Notes under the pieces: generated by a model
The model's input: only the letters and a program-made list of their open reading frames with translations
Told to the model about the DNA's origin: nothing
The model's database searches: none
Assembly (NCBI GenBank): GCA_944320235.1
Contig: CALUGQ010000003.1
Coordinates: 62,001 to 126,000, forward strand
DNA length: 64,000 nucleotides
Direction of reading: 5' to 3'
From: an uncultured Prevotella sp.
GTDB taxonomy: Bacteria; Bacteroidota; Bacteroidia; Bacteroidales; Bacteroidaceae
Translations under genes and position numbers: made by a program
Shown: piece after piece, positions 35,401 to 43,503 of the stretch
Numbering within the stretch: the stretch's first letter is position 1
How the letters are laid out: every line of letters starts with the position of its first letter

Positions 35401-36531
35401 GGGAAGTGTGGTGACCTGGGCTGTAAGCGGTTCATCGGTGCGGTACTTCGGACCGAACATACAGAATGAGTTGGCAGCGAATACATAGAGTTTGTACTGC
35501 GTTGCGCCGCTAAGTTCTTCGGCAGTGCTGAAGGTGCTCAGTGTGTCGTAGCTTACAACTGTGGCGTTGCCAATCTTGTCGCCGGCGCTGTAAGTAACGC
35601 CGTCTGCAGGCATTTCTGTAAGTGCATCACCCGGTGCGACGAGTGTCAGGTAGTGGTCGGCTGCGTCGGTCTTGGTGAAGCTGCCCTCAACGTGCGTACT
35701 GAAGCTTGTCAGTTTCATGTCGGTTGGCTGGCTGGCTGGCTTTTCGCAGTCCTCAGGTGGCATGAAGGTGTAAGTCTGGCCGTCGGCCGGATATACGGTG
35801 TTCGACCATGTAAGCATGTCGCTTTCGCCGTTGCTGATGGTGTAGTCGGTCCAGTCGCCGTCAAGATAGATGCGGTCTGAGCCTTCCCCCTTCAGTCCAA
35901 CCTTCATTGACCAGTACGAAGGCATGTCCTCATTGTTCGGGAACCAGTCGCTCAGAATCATGTCTATGTTGCCGTTTTCGTGCAACTTTATCTGCAGTTG
36001 TCCTGGTGTTATGATTACATCCCACATCGAAGAGTTCACTCCCAGGTTCTTGAACTGCACGGTGAGCGTGCGGTTTGGTGCTGTGCCTTCGGTGAGATAG
36101 CTAATCTCGGTGTTGTCCTGCATGGTTATGGTACCACGTGGAATCACACCGACAACGTTCTGATAGCCGTCATTAGCCATAGAGTTGAAAGAGTTGGCTG
36201 ATGAGTTGTCGAAGCTCACACTGTCTTCGCCCAACATCAGATAGCCGTTGGATGCGATGACGAAACGGTCCATCAGTTTGTTGTTGAACTTGAAGTCGAA
36301 GCCTATCGGCAAACCTAAGACGGTGTATTTGCCGCTCAGAGGCTTTCCTGTGCCGTCGAACACTTTTTCATTGAGGTCTTCACCTGCGGGAAGTCCGGTC
36401 AATACTGTCCCTCCGGTTATTTCATTGTAAGTGCCGACTGACCCCGCGACGTCATATACTGACGTCACCTGCGCTGTGGCGTAAAGCGCCGACAGCGTGG
36501 CAATAGCCATTGTTAAAAGTCGTCTTTTCAT
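32443..36531 (-). CDS. Large secreted fibronectin type III protein with T9SS sorting domain
   Basis: This encodes 1362 residues with signal peptide KRRLLTMAIATLSALYATAQ. The N-terminal 230 residues are beta-rich (GFDFKFNNKLMDRFVIASNG). A central part resembles jelly-roll domains, for example FSETFDFNALPSSWEAKTGV. At least four fibronectin type III domains follow; the last three start near CAEPTDVVAEPSKYSFKLSW, CFPPEAISIDLSYNKVTVTW and CETPTDLTATMDTPTSATLS. The end (SVRVYNAAGQLITASDVETT) fits a T9SS type A sorting domain, so it is probably exported across the outer membrane and anchored at the surface. It is the last of three cotranscribed secreted proteins. Adhesion or matrix function is an inference. 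Confidence 0.85.
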   Translation of the reverse strand: MKRRLLTMAIATLSALYATAQVTSVYDVAGSVGTYNEITGGTVLTGLPAGEDLNEKVFDGTGKPLSGKYTVLGLPIGFDFKFNNKLMDRFVIASNGYLMLGEDSVSFDNSSANSFNSMANDGYQNVVGVIPRGTITMQDNTEISYLTEGTAPNRTLTVQFKNLGVNSSMWDVIITPGQLQIKLHENGNIDMILSDWFPNNEDMPSYWSMKVGLKGEGSDRIYLDGDWTDYTISNGESDMLTWSNTVYPADGQTYTFMPPEDCEKPASQPTDMKLTSFSTHVEGSFTKTDAADHYLTLVAPGDALTEMPADGVTYSAGDKIGNATVVSYDTLSTFSTAEELSGATQYKLYVFAANSFCMFGPKYRTDEPLTAQVTTLPDAPAALTAVTEGINAAKVSAKGNAAGDRILVAMTTEPAYDQWSQITGQGAFGTPKGEMAVGSEIEGGGKVVYVGEPKDGIDITNLNENTAYYFMAWSIGSDGSYSSTSTPAATATGGTVPYTPDFSKMQLQVVPLGWESENSAFQLAVVRGEPTYLTAGVTQAKPAEGVEQSIVSPWIQLSDGSNRVLMDMNISRYANYRNSPYNTWEPGDTLMVQASTDGVNFTTIGGIGPNTTPQLETTTSYAKLRMPFDDFSGKMVKFKIVWKTFTNPTLNLKDFTVEPKSDCDYPINLRVVDGSIMSDKATIDWDRQGNENEWELRYKTADSEEWSDVISVLNKPFTISGLPGTSDIEVQLRAKCDPTTASAWSETLSFRSGYTVPFSETFDFNALPSSWEAKTGVLATPTVFTDTDYHGWNFMSSFFMKGLIFQPVEESTNEWMLMPTFDLGDGSANYVLNVYMTLIQEGEATNDTYNIVVSKDGTTFNEADVMKTVTGADIAQSQDGTYTFNVPLRGLKGDVRPAIYIHTDNEVPHSLMIDSVTVTPTCHVRISNITISDTTETSVTVNWETDAEKSYVFIRRAGETEKPYVETTEKTYTFTGLEPRTDYEIGLTTVCEPGDTAKVSIKRFTTLSGTGCAEPTDVVAEPSKYSFKLSWTGEAQSYNVRYRKAGTEGWTVRNTTENSYEVTELDYDTEYEYGIQAMCSNLESDTSAYTATATVKTLVETCFPPEAISIDLSYNKVTVTWTDDYPSYTLAYRPAESEDWTEITVKGNTYTIEGLEPETRYRLRIRSINSENDSSQWSYEIAFTTKALPECETPTDLTATMDTPTSATLSWTAGDRNLRWILNWRKSDASAWTAVEGLQTTSYQLTGLVENAAYIWRVMAECELNESGWSTQNRFTAVNSGISSTDITGVTAFVKNRVLNIVNPERGLIHSVRVYNAAGQLITASDVETTDNVFIPLSGSDNSVLIIKITGEGCERTIKTTL

Positions 36532-36551
36532 GTGCTAAAGTTTTTTGTTGG

Positions 36552-38201
36552 TTATTTTATAGTCACCTTGCGAGTAGTTGATGTAGCCTTGTCTTTTACG
36601 ATGTAGACGCCATTGGGCATTGTGTTGAGCTCTTTCTTGCCGTCAACCGACTTGACGATACGTCCATCGAGGCTGTAGACATCGGCCGGTCCGTCAACAG
36701 CTACCGTCTGCGGTGTGCTGATGGCAGTTGATATGCCGCCGAGAGTACCGTCGACATTAACTATCTGTGCGAACAGTTCGTCGTCGAAACGGTTGGGTGA
36801 ATTGCGGTAGTCCCGCCACGTCAGAATCCAGTAAGAGCCGTCTATCAGCTCAGAAGAAAGCAGGTCGTTCTTCTCGCTTGTCACTGTGCAAACCTCCAAC
36901 GGAGCCTTCCATACGTTGTCGCCGTCGGCGTTCATGCGCATGGCATAGGTCTTGGTGTCGTCTCCTGTGAAGGCATTTGTCTGATAGAACACTGCCACAT
37001 CCGTGCCGCCGGCGCTCTGTACCGTTGCATAACCTACTGCGTGGTCTGTCTGTATGGCTTCTATGGCCTTGCCCTCTGGGCCCCACAGCAGTTCGCCGTC
37101 GATGCTTATGCGCTGCATGTAGATGCCGCACTCGTTCTGATAGCCTTGGTTATACTGCCTGTATATGGCGTAAAGGCTTTGGTCTGCATCGCAGTAATAA
37201 AGGCGTGGCACCTGGCGTGAAAAGTCGTTGGCGTAGCTTATCTTCATTCCGTTGGCTGTGCCGAGGAATCCGAGTGTACCGTCTTTCTTCACGTATGAGA
37301 TGTAGTTGGAGTAGACGTTCTCGTAGCTGCGGTCGTCGCTCCATGCCACGAATGCTCCCTCAGGGGCTTTTACAACGTTGATCATCGTCTGTAGAGGTGT
37401 TGAGCCGAAGCCTCCGTTGTAGACGCTTACAGCATTCTGCCACATCTTTGTGCCGTCGAAGTCGAAGAGCTGTGCCTCGATGTAGAGGCTGCTTCCGCGT
37501 GCATAGATGAGCATGAACTGGTTGTCTCCTGCTTCAACCAAGTATGGATAGCCGTAGCTCGTCTTGGTGTCCTTCATGAGGATTGGTTCGAGCCATGCCT
37601 TCTCGCCGTCCTTTGTCAGCTTTTCAATGTAGATGTACATTGGTGTTTCATTGGTATCGTCGAATGCCGAGAAGGCGAACACGTAGCCTCCGTCGGTAGT
37701 CTGTATCATGCTCAGCATGGCTACAGACGGGAATACGGAGCCGTCGGCAAGGTCTTTCTGCCAGAGCACGTTACCATTCTTGTCTACTTTGTAGATGGTA
37801 TAGCCCAGTTCGTTGGTGTTTGGTGCCGCGTTGCGGCAGTCGCTTGACACCATGAGACAGTTGCCGTCGTTGTCGGTCAGCATGAGCTGGTTGACCATTG
37901 TGTATGTCCTGTTGCGCGGACTGTCGAGTATCTTGCCGCCTTCTGGAAGTTGTTTGTAGCCTTCTTTGTCTACAACCTGTATGTTTGGGGCAATGTGTGT
38001 GTCGCCGTTCTCTTGTGGTTGTGGTAAGGCTGTCAGTGAGTAGAGTGTTCCGTCTTTACTCACTGCGACATCATTTCCATAGTTGGAAACTACACCTGTT
38101 ACAGAAAGATTCTTCGCAGGGTCGTCTACATACTGTGCATAAGCACCTATGTAGCACAATGCAGCTAATGCTGTTGTTAGTAAAGTCTTTCCCATAATCA
38201 A
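36552..38201 (-). CDS. Secreted beta-propeller-like protein with T9SS-type tail
   Basis: The 549-residue protein has a signal peptide (MGKTLLTTALAALCYIGAYA, following a first MI). The body repeats motifs of the kind YTIYKVDKNGNVLWQKDLAD, FDGTKMWQNAVSVYNGG and SIDGELLWGPEGKAIEA, suggesting a WD/PQQ-like propeller. The tail (ADVYSLDGRIVKSVDGKKEL, then GVYIVKDK and KVTIK) is a T9SS type A sorting signal. An alternative start is the ATG at 38195. It lies 21 bp upstream of the FN3 gene and 17 bp downstream of the Omp28-like gene. Ligand unknown. Confidence 0.8.
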   Translation of the reverse strand: MIMGKTLLTTALAALCYIGAYAQYVDDPAKNLSVTGVVSNYGNDVAVSKDGTLYSLTALPQPQENGDTHIAPNIQVVDKEGYKQLPEGGKILDSPRNRTYTMVNQLMLTDNDGNCLMVSSDCRNAAPNTNELGYTIYKVDKNGNVLWQKDLADGSVFPSVAMLSMIQTTDGGYVFAFSAFDDTNETPMYIYIEKLTKDGEKAWLEPILMKDTKTSYGYPYLVEAGDNQFMLIYARGSSLYIEAQLFDFDGTKMWQNAVSVYNGGFGSTPLQTMINVVKAPEGAFVAWSDDRSYENVYSNYISYVKKDGTLGFLGTANGMKISYANDFSRQVPRLYYCDADQSLYAIYRQYNQGYQNECGIYMQRISIDGELLWGPEGKAIEAIQTDHAVGYATVQSAGGTDVAVFYQTNAFTGDDTKTYAMRMNADGDNVWKAPLEVCTVTSEKNDLLSSELIDGSYWILTWRDYRNSPNRFDDELFAQIVNVDGTLGGISTAISTPQTVAVDGPADVYSLDGRIVKSVDGKKELNTMPNGVYIVKDKATSTTRKVTIK

Positions 38202-38217
38202 ATCGTTTTTGTTATTA

Positions 38218-39876
38218 TTATTTGTTTATTGTCACTTTGCTTACAGTTCTTGAAGCGCTGTCGTAGATGATATATACGCCTGGCGTTACGTCCATGGCGC
38301 TACGCTTGCCCTTGTAGGCCACTGTGCCGTCGGTGCTGTAGACCACGATGTCAGCGTCGGCTGCGCTCTGTGACGATACTCCTTCAATGCCCACTGCCTC
38401 CTTGCCGGTGCGGAATACGCTGCGGATGCCGAATCCGTCAATGGCATATATCTGGTCGACGAGGCTGTTGTCTGACGATCTTACCACCGCGTATCCTGCC
38501 GGGCTGTAGATGCCGTCACCCCATTTGTCGGTTATTTCAAGATAGTAGATGCGGTTGGGTTTGAGTGTTACGCTCTCCGTTGTCTCTGTTACAGAGCCTG
38601 TGGGGTAGGGGCCGAACTCCTTTACTGTCTGTCCGTCAGCGTCCTTTATGCAGAATGTGTTCTCGTCAGACTCCTTGTTGGTCTTAAGTTTCAGACTTAT
38701 CTCGGGAGTGGCTTCGCGCGGTGATGTGAACGTGCCGCTGAGCACAGAAGGCTCCACCTGTTGGCCGTTGAGCGACTGCAGTGTTATGGAATACTTGTTC
38801 TGAACGTTGTCCTCCACGTCGTATTGGGTGCGGATGGTTATCTCCTTCGATTCAAACGGGGCTATCTCGCCTGTCCATGTGGCTGTCTTTGCAGTGCCGT
38901 TGATGTCGATGCTGAATGTGGCCTCGGTCAGAGTCTTGTCGCTGTTGTTCTTGAGTGTGGCCTCGAAGAAGTTGCATCCCCAGTAGCCGCCTATCGGTAT
39001 GAGCGGTGCTGAGAGCTCTCCAGCGAGTGGTTTGCTGTAGTTAATGTATTCGGGCTTGCATCCTGTTACGTTCTGCACGTCGCGCTTGCCGGCGCCGACG
39101 AAGGCCACCACGTTGATGTCCTCGGGCTTCACCTCCACGCCGTTCACGCTCTCGGGCAGCTCCAGCGTGTAGTCGCGCGTGAAGTATGTGCCTTGCGCCG
39201 GCGTGCCGATGGCGTCGCCCCATACGGGTGTGACGTATCCGCGCAGCACGTGGCGGTGGGGGTATTCGTCGCCCATCAGCCCTCCGTTCTGCGGACCGTG
39301 TATGTCGCTTTGCGTCCAGAGCACGCTGAGCTGCTGGCCCTCGGCCTGCGTGGCCGCCGTGAAGTAGCCCTCAACGTGGACTGCCAGCTTGCGCGTGGCC
39401 CCGTCGTAGCTGGCCGTGGCGAGCAGGTTCACGGGGGCGGTCTCGGCTATGGCCTCCTTGGCCAGCGCCTTCCACTGCGAGCGCGAGCATACTGGCGAGC
39501 CGCCGCCGGGGCTCTGGCGGTTGACCATGCCGCAGGGGTAGCCGGCCTCGTCGGTGTTGAACTCGGCCGACAGGGCCGTGCCCTCGTCGGTGCGGAAATC
39601 GGGCTCGTCGGCGCCGGGGGTGGAGTAATAGCCCGAGTGCACGGCCACCACGTAGATGCGCTCGGAGGCGCGCGCCAGCTTCTCGGCTATGGCGTGGCCT
39701 TGCGGGCAGTAGCCGCAGTGTATGCCCGTGAACTCTTCGAGCAGCGCGCCCCTGGGCTGCGGTGAGGTTGGCACGCTGTAGTCACCGGCCTGCCCGCCTT
39801 CCGCTTGTGCTGCGGATATGCCTTGGAGGCCTGCCATGGTGATGAATAATAATGTTAAAACGCTTTTTCTTGACAT
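38218..39876 (-). CDS. Omp28-related/thioredoxin-like surface protein with T9SS tail
   Basis: The 552-residue protein has signal peptide RKSVLTLLFITMAGLQGISA. The domain following it opens with ALLEEFTGIHCGYCPQGHAI; the CGYC pair sits where thioredoxin-fold proteins have CxxC, as in Omp28-related proteins of Bacteroidota. A middle beta-domain (FEATLKNNSDKTLTEATFSI) and FGPYPTGSVTETTESVTLKP follow. The end (ADIVVYSTDGTVAYKGKRSA, then GVYIIYD) is a T9SS sorting domain. It is the first gene of the three-gene operon, with a promoter at 39920. Omp28-like proteins are surface antigens of unknown activity; the CxxC may give disulfide chemistry. Confidence 0.85.
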   Translation of the reverse strand: MSRKSVLTLLFITMAGLQGISAAQAEGGQAGDYSVPTSPQPRGALLEEFTGIHCGYCPQGHAIAEKLARASERIYVVAVHSGYYSTPGADEPDFRTDEGTALSAEFNTDEAGYPCGMVNRQSPGGGSPVCSRSQWKALAKEAIAETAPVNLLATASYDGATRKLAVHVEGYFTAATQAEGQQLSVLWTQSDIHGPQNGGLMGDEYPHRHVLRGYVTPVWGDAIGTPAQGTYFTRDYTLELPESVNGVEVKPEDINVVAFVGAGKRDVQNVTGCKPEYINYSKPLAGELSAPLIPIGGYWGCNFFEATLKNNSDKTLTEATFSIDINGTAKTATWTGEIAPFESKEITIRTQYDVEDNVQNKYSITLQSLNGQQVEPSVLSGTFTSPREATPEISLKLKTNKESDENTFCIKDADGQTVKEFGPYPTGSVTETTESVTLKPNRIYYLEITDKWGDGIYSPAGYAVVRSSDNSLVDQIYAIDGFGIRSVFRTGKEAVGIEGVSSQSAADADIVVYSTDGTVAYKGKRSAMDVTPGVYIIYDSASRTVSKVTINK

Positions 39877-39919
39877 TGCATTCTTTAATGTATTAATCGG
39901 TAAATAATTTCACTTTTTG

Positions 39920-39927
39920 CAAAATTA
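39920..39927 (-). promoter_or_regulatory. Promoter -7 element of the T9SS-protein operon
   Basis: TAATTTTG on the minus strand 44 bp before the start of the Omp28-like gene. No -33 element at the normal spacing was seen, which may point to activator control. Confidence 0.5.
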
Positions 39928-39970
39928 CTATATTACCGTAACAAATTGCAGTAATTGGCATGGACAACGC

Positions 39971-40009
39971 ACGGACAAGAATGTTAAAACCGTTAACATT
40001 CTTGTCCGT
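39971..40009. terminator. 17-bp perfect inverted repeat between regulator and T9SS operon
   Basis: ACGGACAAGAATGTTAA at 39971-39987 and its exact complement at 39993-40009 have a 5-nt loop (AACCG). It lies 32 bp past the stop of the LuxR-type gene and about 45 bp upstream of the operon's -7 element. It could be a terminator without T-run or an operator. Confidence 0.6.
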
Positions 40010-40040
40010 TTGAGCCGTTAGTACCTTTTTTTGTGTGTGT

Positions 40041-41462
40041 TCAGATTGAATTGATGAAGGCTTCGAGGCTCTGCCCACCGCCGAGGCCCAGTTTCTTGCG
40101 CAGCCTGTAGCGCGACTTGTGCAGGCTGTCCATGGTGATGTTGAGTATCTTGGATATCTCGCCCGATGGCAGCTCCATCCTTATGAGGCTCATCAGGCGG
40201 ATGTCGTTGCGCGAGAGCGTGGGGAAGAGTGTCTCCACTTTGTGTATGAAGTCCTTGTCCATTTCTTTCAGCGCGCGCTCCATGGGCTTCACGCTCTCGC
40301 TCCCGGCCCCTTGCTCGGCGAGCTTCATCCCCATCACTATGTTTTCCTTGTAGGTGTGGTCGAGCATTTCCCCCTGCTGTTTCATCTTGAGCTGCAGCAG
40401 CTCTTTCTCCAGCCGTTCGCGCTCCACGGCGTCGTCGAGCCGCTGCCGTTCGAGCCGCCCCAGCTTCTGCTTGGTCTTGGAGTCCTTGTATATGTATATG
40501 ATGGCGGCCAGCATGGCCGCGATGAGCGAGAACATCACGCAGAGCGCCAGCCTCATCGACATGGTGCGCCTGGCGCTTTCCTGGCTGAGCATGTCCACCT
40601 TGTGCTGTTCGCGCAGCATTTCTATCTTGTAGTGTATCTCCTTGCCCTTGACGCGTTCGCGCAGGCTGTCGTATGCCGTGCGGTGGGCAATGTAGCCCGG
40701 CAGGTCGTTGTTGGCGCTGTCTATCTTGGCCAGCAGGTTGAGCGAGGCCATCTCGTTGTCGAAGGCGTTGTACTTGCGCGAGTAGGCCACGCTGGCCTCC
40801 AGGTGGCGCGCGGCCGAGTCTGTATCGCCGTCGGCCATGGCCAGCAGGCCGCGGCAGTAGCATACCTCCGACATATACAGTTCGTGGTCGGCCTTGGCCA
40901 TCCGTTGCAGGCTGTCGAGCAGGCGGCGGGCCTTGCCGGGCTGCCCTGCGGTGATGTACGTCTCGGCCAGGTTGGCCATGTCGACGTACATGTACATGGC
41001 GTCGCCCGGGTACTTTTCCCTGGAGAACTCTATGGCCCGCAGCGTGAACGACTCGGCTGCGGCGTAGTCGCGGTCGATGGCGGCCTTGTAGTGGCCCATC
41101 ATCCGCAGGTAGTACTGCGAGGCATAGTCCTTGTAGTTTGGCACGTCGCGGAACGCCGTGCGCCTGAGTATGGCGTATGCGCTGTCGCGGCGGCCTATTT
41201 GGTCGTACAGCACTGCCGTGTAGACGGCAGCCTCGAACAGGCCGTCGGTGTCGTTCTGCTCTCTCAGTGCCGTCGTGGCCTGTTGCAGGTGGCTGAAGGC
41301 TTGCGCCACGTTGTTCTTGTTCACTTCCTCCACGCCCTTGGCCAGCAAGGCCCGCCCGTCGGGCTGCGCCTCGCGGCGGCTGGAGTGCCATGCCATGGCG
41401 GTGGCTGCTGCCACCGCCACTGTCGTGGCGACTGTTATTATGATGCCTGTTTTTCTTTTCAT
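40041..41462 (-). CDS. Membrane-anchored TPR protein with LuxR-type helix-turn-helix
   Basis: This encodes 473 residues. An N-terminal hydrophobic segment (GIIITVATTVAVAAATAMAW) is followed by a TPR-rich periplasmic part (residues ~40-275, e.g. AAESFTLRAIEFSREKYPGD). A second membrane segment is near 310-335 (LALCVMFSLIAAMLAAIIYI). A charged coiled coil (LGRLERQRLDDAVERERLEK) leads to a C-terminal helix-turn-helix of LuxR/GerE type (LSRNDIRLMSLIRMELPSGE, ISKILNITMDSLHKSRYRLR). Such one-protein regulators are common in Bacteroidetes. Its position directly upstream of the T9SS operon, on the same strand, makes that operon a possible target; this is inference. Confidence 0.85.
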   Translation of the reverse strand: MKRKTGIIITVATTVAVAAATAMAWHSSRREAQPDGRALLAKGVEEVNKNNVAQAFSHLQQATTALREQNDTDGLFEAAVYTAVLYDQIGRRDSAYAILRRTAFRDVPNYKDYASQYYLRMMGHYKAAIDRDYAAAESFTLRAIEFSREKYPGDAMYMYVDMANLAETYITAGQPGKARRLLDSLQRMAKADHELYMSEVCYCRGLLAMADGDTDSAARHLEASVAYSRKYNAFDNEMASLNLLAKIDSANNDLPGYIAHRTAYDSLRERVKGKEIHYKIEMLREQHKVDMLSQESARRTMSMRLALCVMFSLIAAMLAAIIYIYKDSKTKQKLGRLERQRLDDAVERERLEKELLQLKMKQQGEMLDHTYKENIVMGMKLAEQGAGSESVKPMERALKEMDKDFIHKVETLFPTLSRNDIRLMSLIRMELPSGEISKILNITMDSLHKSRYRLRKKLGLGGGQSLEAFINSI

Positions 41463-41598
41463 CGTTTTGTGTCGGTTTGCCCGCAGGGTGCAAATATTCG
41501 TGGTTGGCCGTGGGGAGGCGTCGTTGTGGCGTGGGGTTGTGCGCCATGTCTCCGCAGCCGCGGCTGCCTCCTTGTGCGTTTTTTTGCCCTTTCAGCCT

Positions 41599-43146
41599 TC
41601 ACTGCTGCACTATCCAGCTCTCGATGGTCTTTTCCGTCTTTGAGAATCCCACCCCGGCCTTAATGACCTTCCTCTTGTCCGCGGCGAAAGGCTCAGCGTA
41701 GCCCTTCGCGTTTATCTGCCCGATGGCCTGCTCTGCCGTGCCGTTGAGCTTGAACTCCATCACGTATATGTACCTGTCGGTCTTGAGCACGAGGTCAGCT
41801 CTCCCTGCCGCCGTGCGGTACTCCACCTCGGTGTAGAATCCCATGAGCCTGAATACGATGAAGAGCACGTTCTGGTAGTGCACCTCGATGTCGCGCTGCA
41901 GCTCGTATGGTATTCCTGCGAAGAAGCCCTTGAGCCTGGTGAAGAAGGCGTCGGTGTCGCCGCTTTCCACCTCTTTCACGAAGTTGCTTATCTCGAACGC
42001 CGACTTGCTCTCGCTCACCGGCGTGTAGAACGGCATGAGGTACTTCACGAACCCTTTCTCCACCTCCTCGTTCGGGAAGCCGAGCGTGTAGTTCTTGAAC
42101 CTCCTGTCGTATCCCTTTATCGTGAGGTACCCGCTCTGGTATATCACGGGTATCGGGTCGGTCGATGCGGCGTCGACGCTGTTGAGCACGTCGCCAGATG
42201 TCACCATGCTTGCCATCTCGTTGAGCTCGTACTTGTGCAGCTTCAGCAGCTTGACGAGGTAAGTCGGTGTGCCGGTTTCGAACCAGTAAGAGCCGAACTC
42301 CCCCTTTGCGAACGTGTTGAACAGGCTGAAGGGGTTGTACAGCCCCGGCGTGTTCTCCTTGAAGTGGTACCCGTCGTACATCCTCCTGAGTTCCTGCCCG
42401 CACTCGCCGCAGGTCATCCCCTGCGCCGCTGCCAGCTCGGCGATGTCCTCGCTGAAGTTTTCATCCAGCTCCTGCTGGTTCACTCCGCAGATGTCGTGGT
42501 ATCGCGCGTCCATGGATATGTCCATGAGGTTGTTGAGGTCTGAGAATACGCTCACCTTCCCGAACTTGGTCACCCCTGTGAGCATTGCGAACTTTATGAA
42601 CTCGTCTTGCGTCTTGAGCACGGAGTAGAAAGCCTTGAGCGTGTCCCTGTAGGCTTCCTGCAGGCTTTCGTTGCCTATGGCCTGGAGCATTGGCTTGTCG
42701 TACTCGTCGACGAGTATCACCACGCGGTGGCCCGTCTGCCGGCAGGCGCGCCTCACTATGCCCTTGAACCGCAGTTCGGGCGACACTTCTGTCGGTGCGC
42801 TGCCGTAGAGCGACTCCCAGTTTGTCAGCGTGTCGTTGATTATGTGTGTCAGGCTGTCGCAACTGTTGTAGTTGCCTGTGTTGAGGTCGAGGTAGAGTAT
42901 TGGCCGTGGCGTCCAGTCGTCCGTGAGGCTGTCTATCGCGAGGCCCTTGAAGAGTTCGCGCTTGCCTTCGTAGTAAGCCTTTATGGTAGAGAGCAGCAGG
43001 CTCTTGCCGAACCGCCTTGGCCGGCTCAGGAAGTAGTAGCTTCCCGTGCTTATGAGGTTGAAAATCTCCTTCGTCTTGTCGAGGTAGAAGTAGCCGTCGA
43101 GGCGGATTTTCTCGAAGTTCTGTATTCCTATTGGCAGTTTTTTCAT
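41599..43146 (-). CDS. AAA-ATPase-like protein with C-terminal PD-(D/E)XK nuclease domain
   Basis: The 515-residue protein starts MKKLPIGIQNFEKIRLDGYF, typical of the family that joins AAA-ATPase_like (PF09820) and PDDEXK_9 (PF08011). Walker A is FLSRPRRFGKSLLLSTIKAY near residues 39-58; Walker B is RVVILVDEYDKPMLQAIGNE near 142-161. The nuclease end has EYRTAAGRADLVLKTDRYIY followed by VMEFKLNGTAEQAIGQI, with Asp and Glu-x-Lys in place. Many paralogues exist in Bacteroides and Prevotella genomes. Function is not established; defence or mobile-element roles have been guessed. It has its own promoter. Confidence 0.92.
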   Translation of the reverse strand: MKKLPIGIQNFEKIRLDGYFYLDKTKEIFNLISTGSYYFLSRPRRFGKSLLLSTIKAYYEGKRELFKGLAIDSLTDDWTPRPILYLDLNTGNYNSCDSLTHIINDTLTNWESLYGSAPTEVSPELRFKGIVRRACRQTGHRVVILVDEYDKPMLQAIGNESLQEAYRDTLKAFYSVLKTQDEFIKFAMLTGVTKFGKVSVFSDLNNLMDISMDARYHDICGVNQQELDENFSEDIAELAAAQGMTCGECGQELRRMYDGYHFKENTPGLYNPFSLFNTFAKGEFGSYWFETGTPTYLVKLLKLHKYELNEMASMVTSGDVLNSVDAASTDPIPVIYQSGYLTIKGYDRRFKNYTLGFPNEEVEKGFVKYLMPFYTPVSESKSAFEISNFVKEVESGDTDAFFTRLKGFFAGIPYELQRDIEVHYQNVLFIVFRLMGFYTEVEYRTAAGRADLVLKTDRYIYVMEFKLNGTAEQAIGQINAKGYAEPFAADKRKVIKAGVGFSKTEKTIESWIVQQ

Positions 43147-43208
43147 CGTTGTCGGTGTTTCGTTTTCTGGATGTTTTACTGCCGCCTGTAGCCGCGGCCT
43201 GCATTATG

Positions 43209-43239
43209 CAAAGGTAGCGAATGTTTTTTTTCCTTGCAA
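43209..43239 (-). promoter_or_regulatory. Promoter of the AAA-ATPase/nuclease gene
   Basis: On the minus strand CTTG (43236-43239), 19 bp, TACCTTTG (43209-43216), 62 bp before the start codon. Confidence 0.6.
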
Positions 43240-43503
43240 GGTTTTTGAGGGCATTGTTTCGGCCTGTGTTACGCTGCGTTGTGGCGGCGTGGGCTTTTTG
43301 TAAGGAAATAGCGCCCTTTCCCGCCTTGGCCGGTGGGCTTTTGCAACCTGCTGGCAGCCAGGCAGATGCGCGGAGTCGGCGCGATGTTTGGCGTAACGTG
43401 GCGTTTCGCGTTGCGTTGCGGCCCGTCTTGCGGCCCGTTGCTGCCCGCCTTGCCGGCCGTAGTGGCAGGGTAGGGCGGGCTGGGGGCGTGTTGTAAGATA
43501 GTT
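43240..43503. other. Gene-free stretch between polA and the AAA-ATPase gene
   Basis: About 260 bp, G- and T-rich on the + strand, with GCGTTGCGTTGCGGCCCGTC-like sequence and short GC-rich repeats near 43400-43450. No gene was recognised. polA ends here without a clear hairpin. Confidence 0.4.

Noticed and set aside
43221..43496. 91-codon open frame between polA and the AAA-ATPase gene
   Set aside because: Low-complexity Arg/Ala/Val-rich translation of GC-rich non-coding DNA, and it overlaps the AAA-ATPase promoter.
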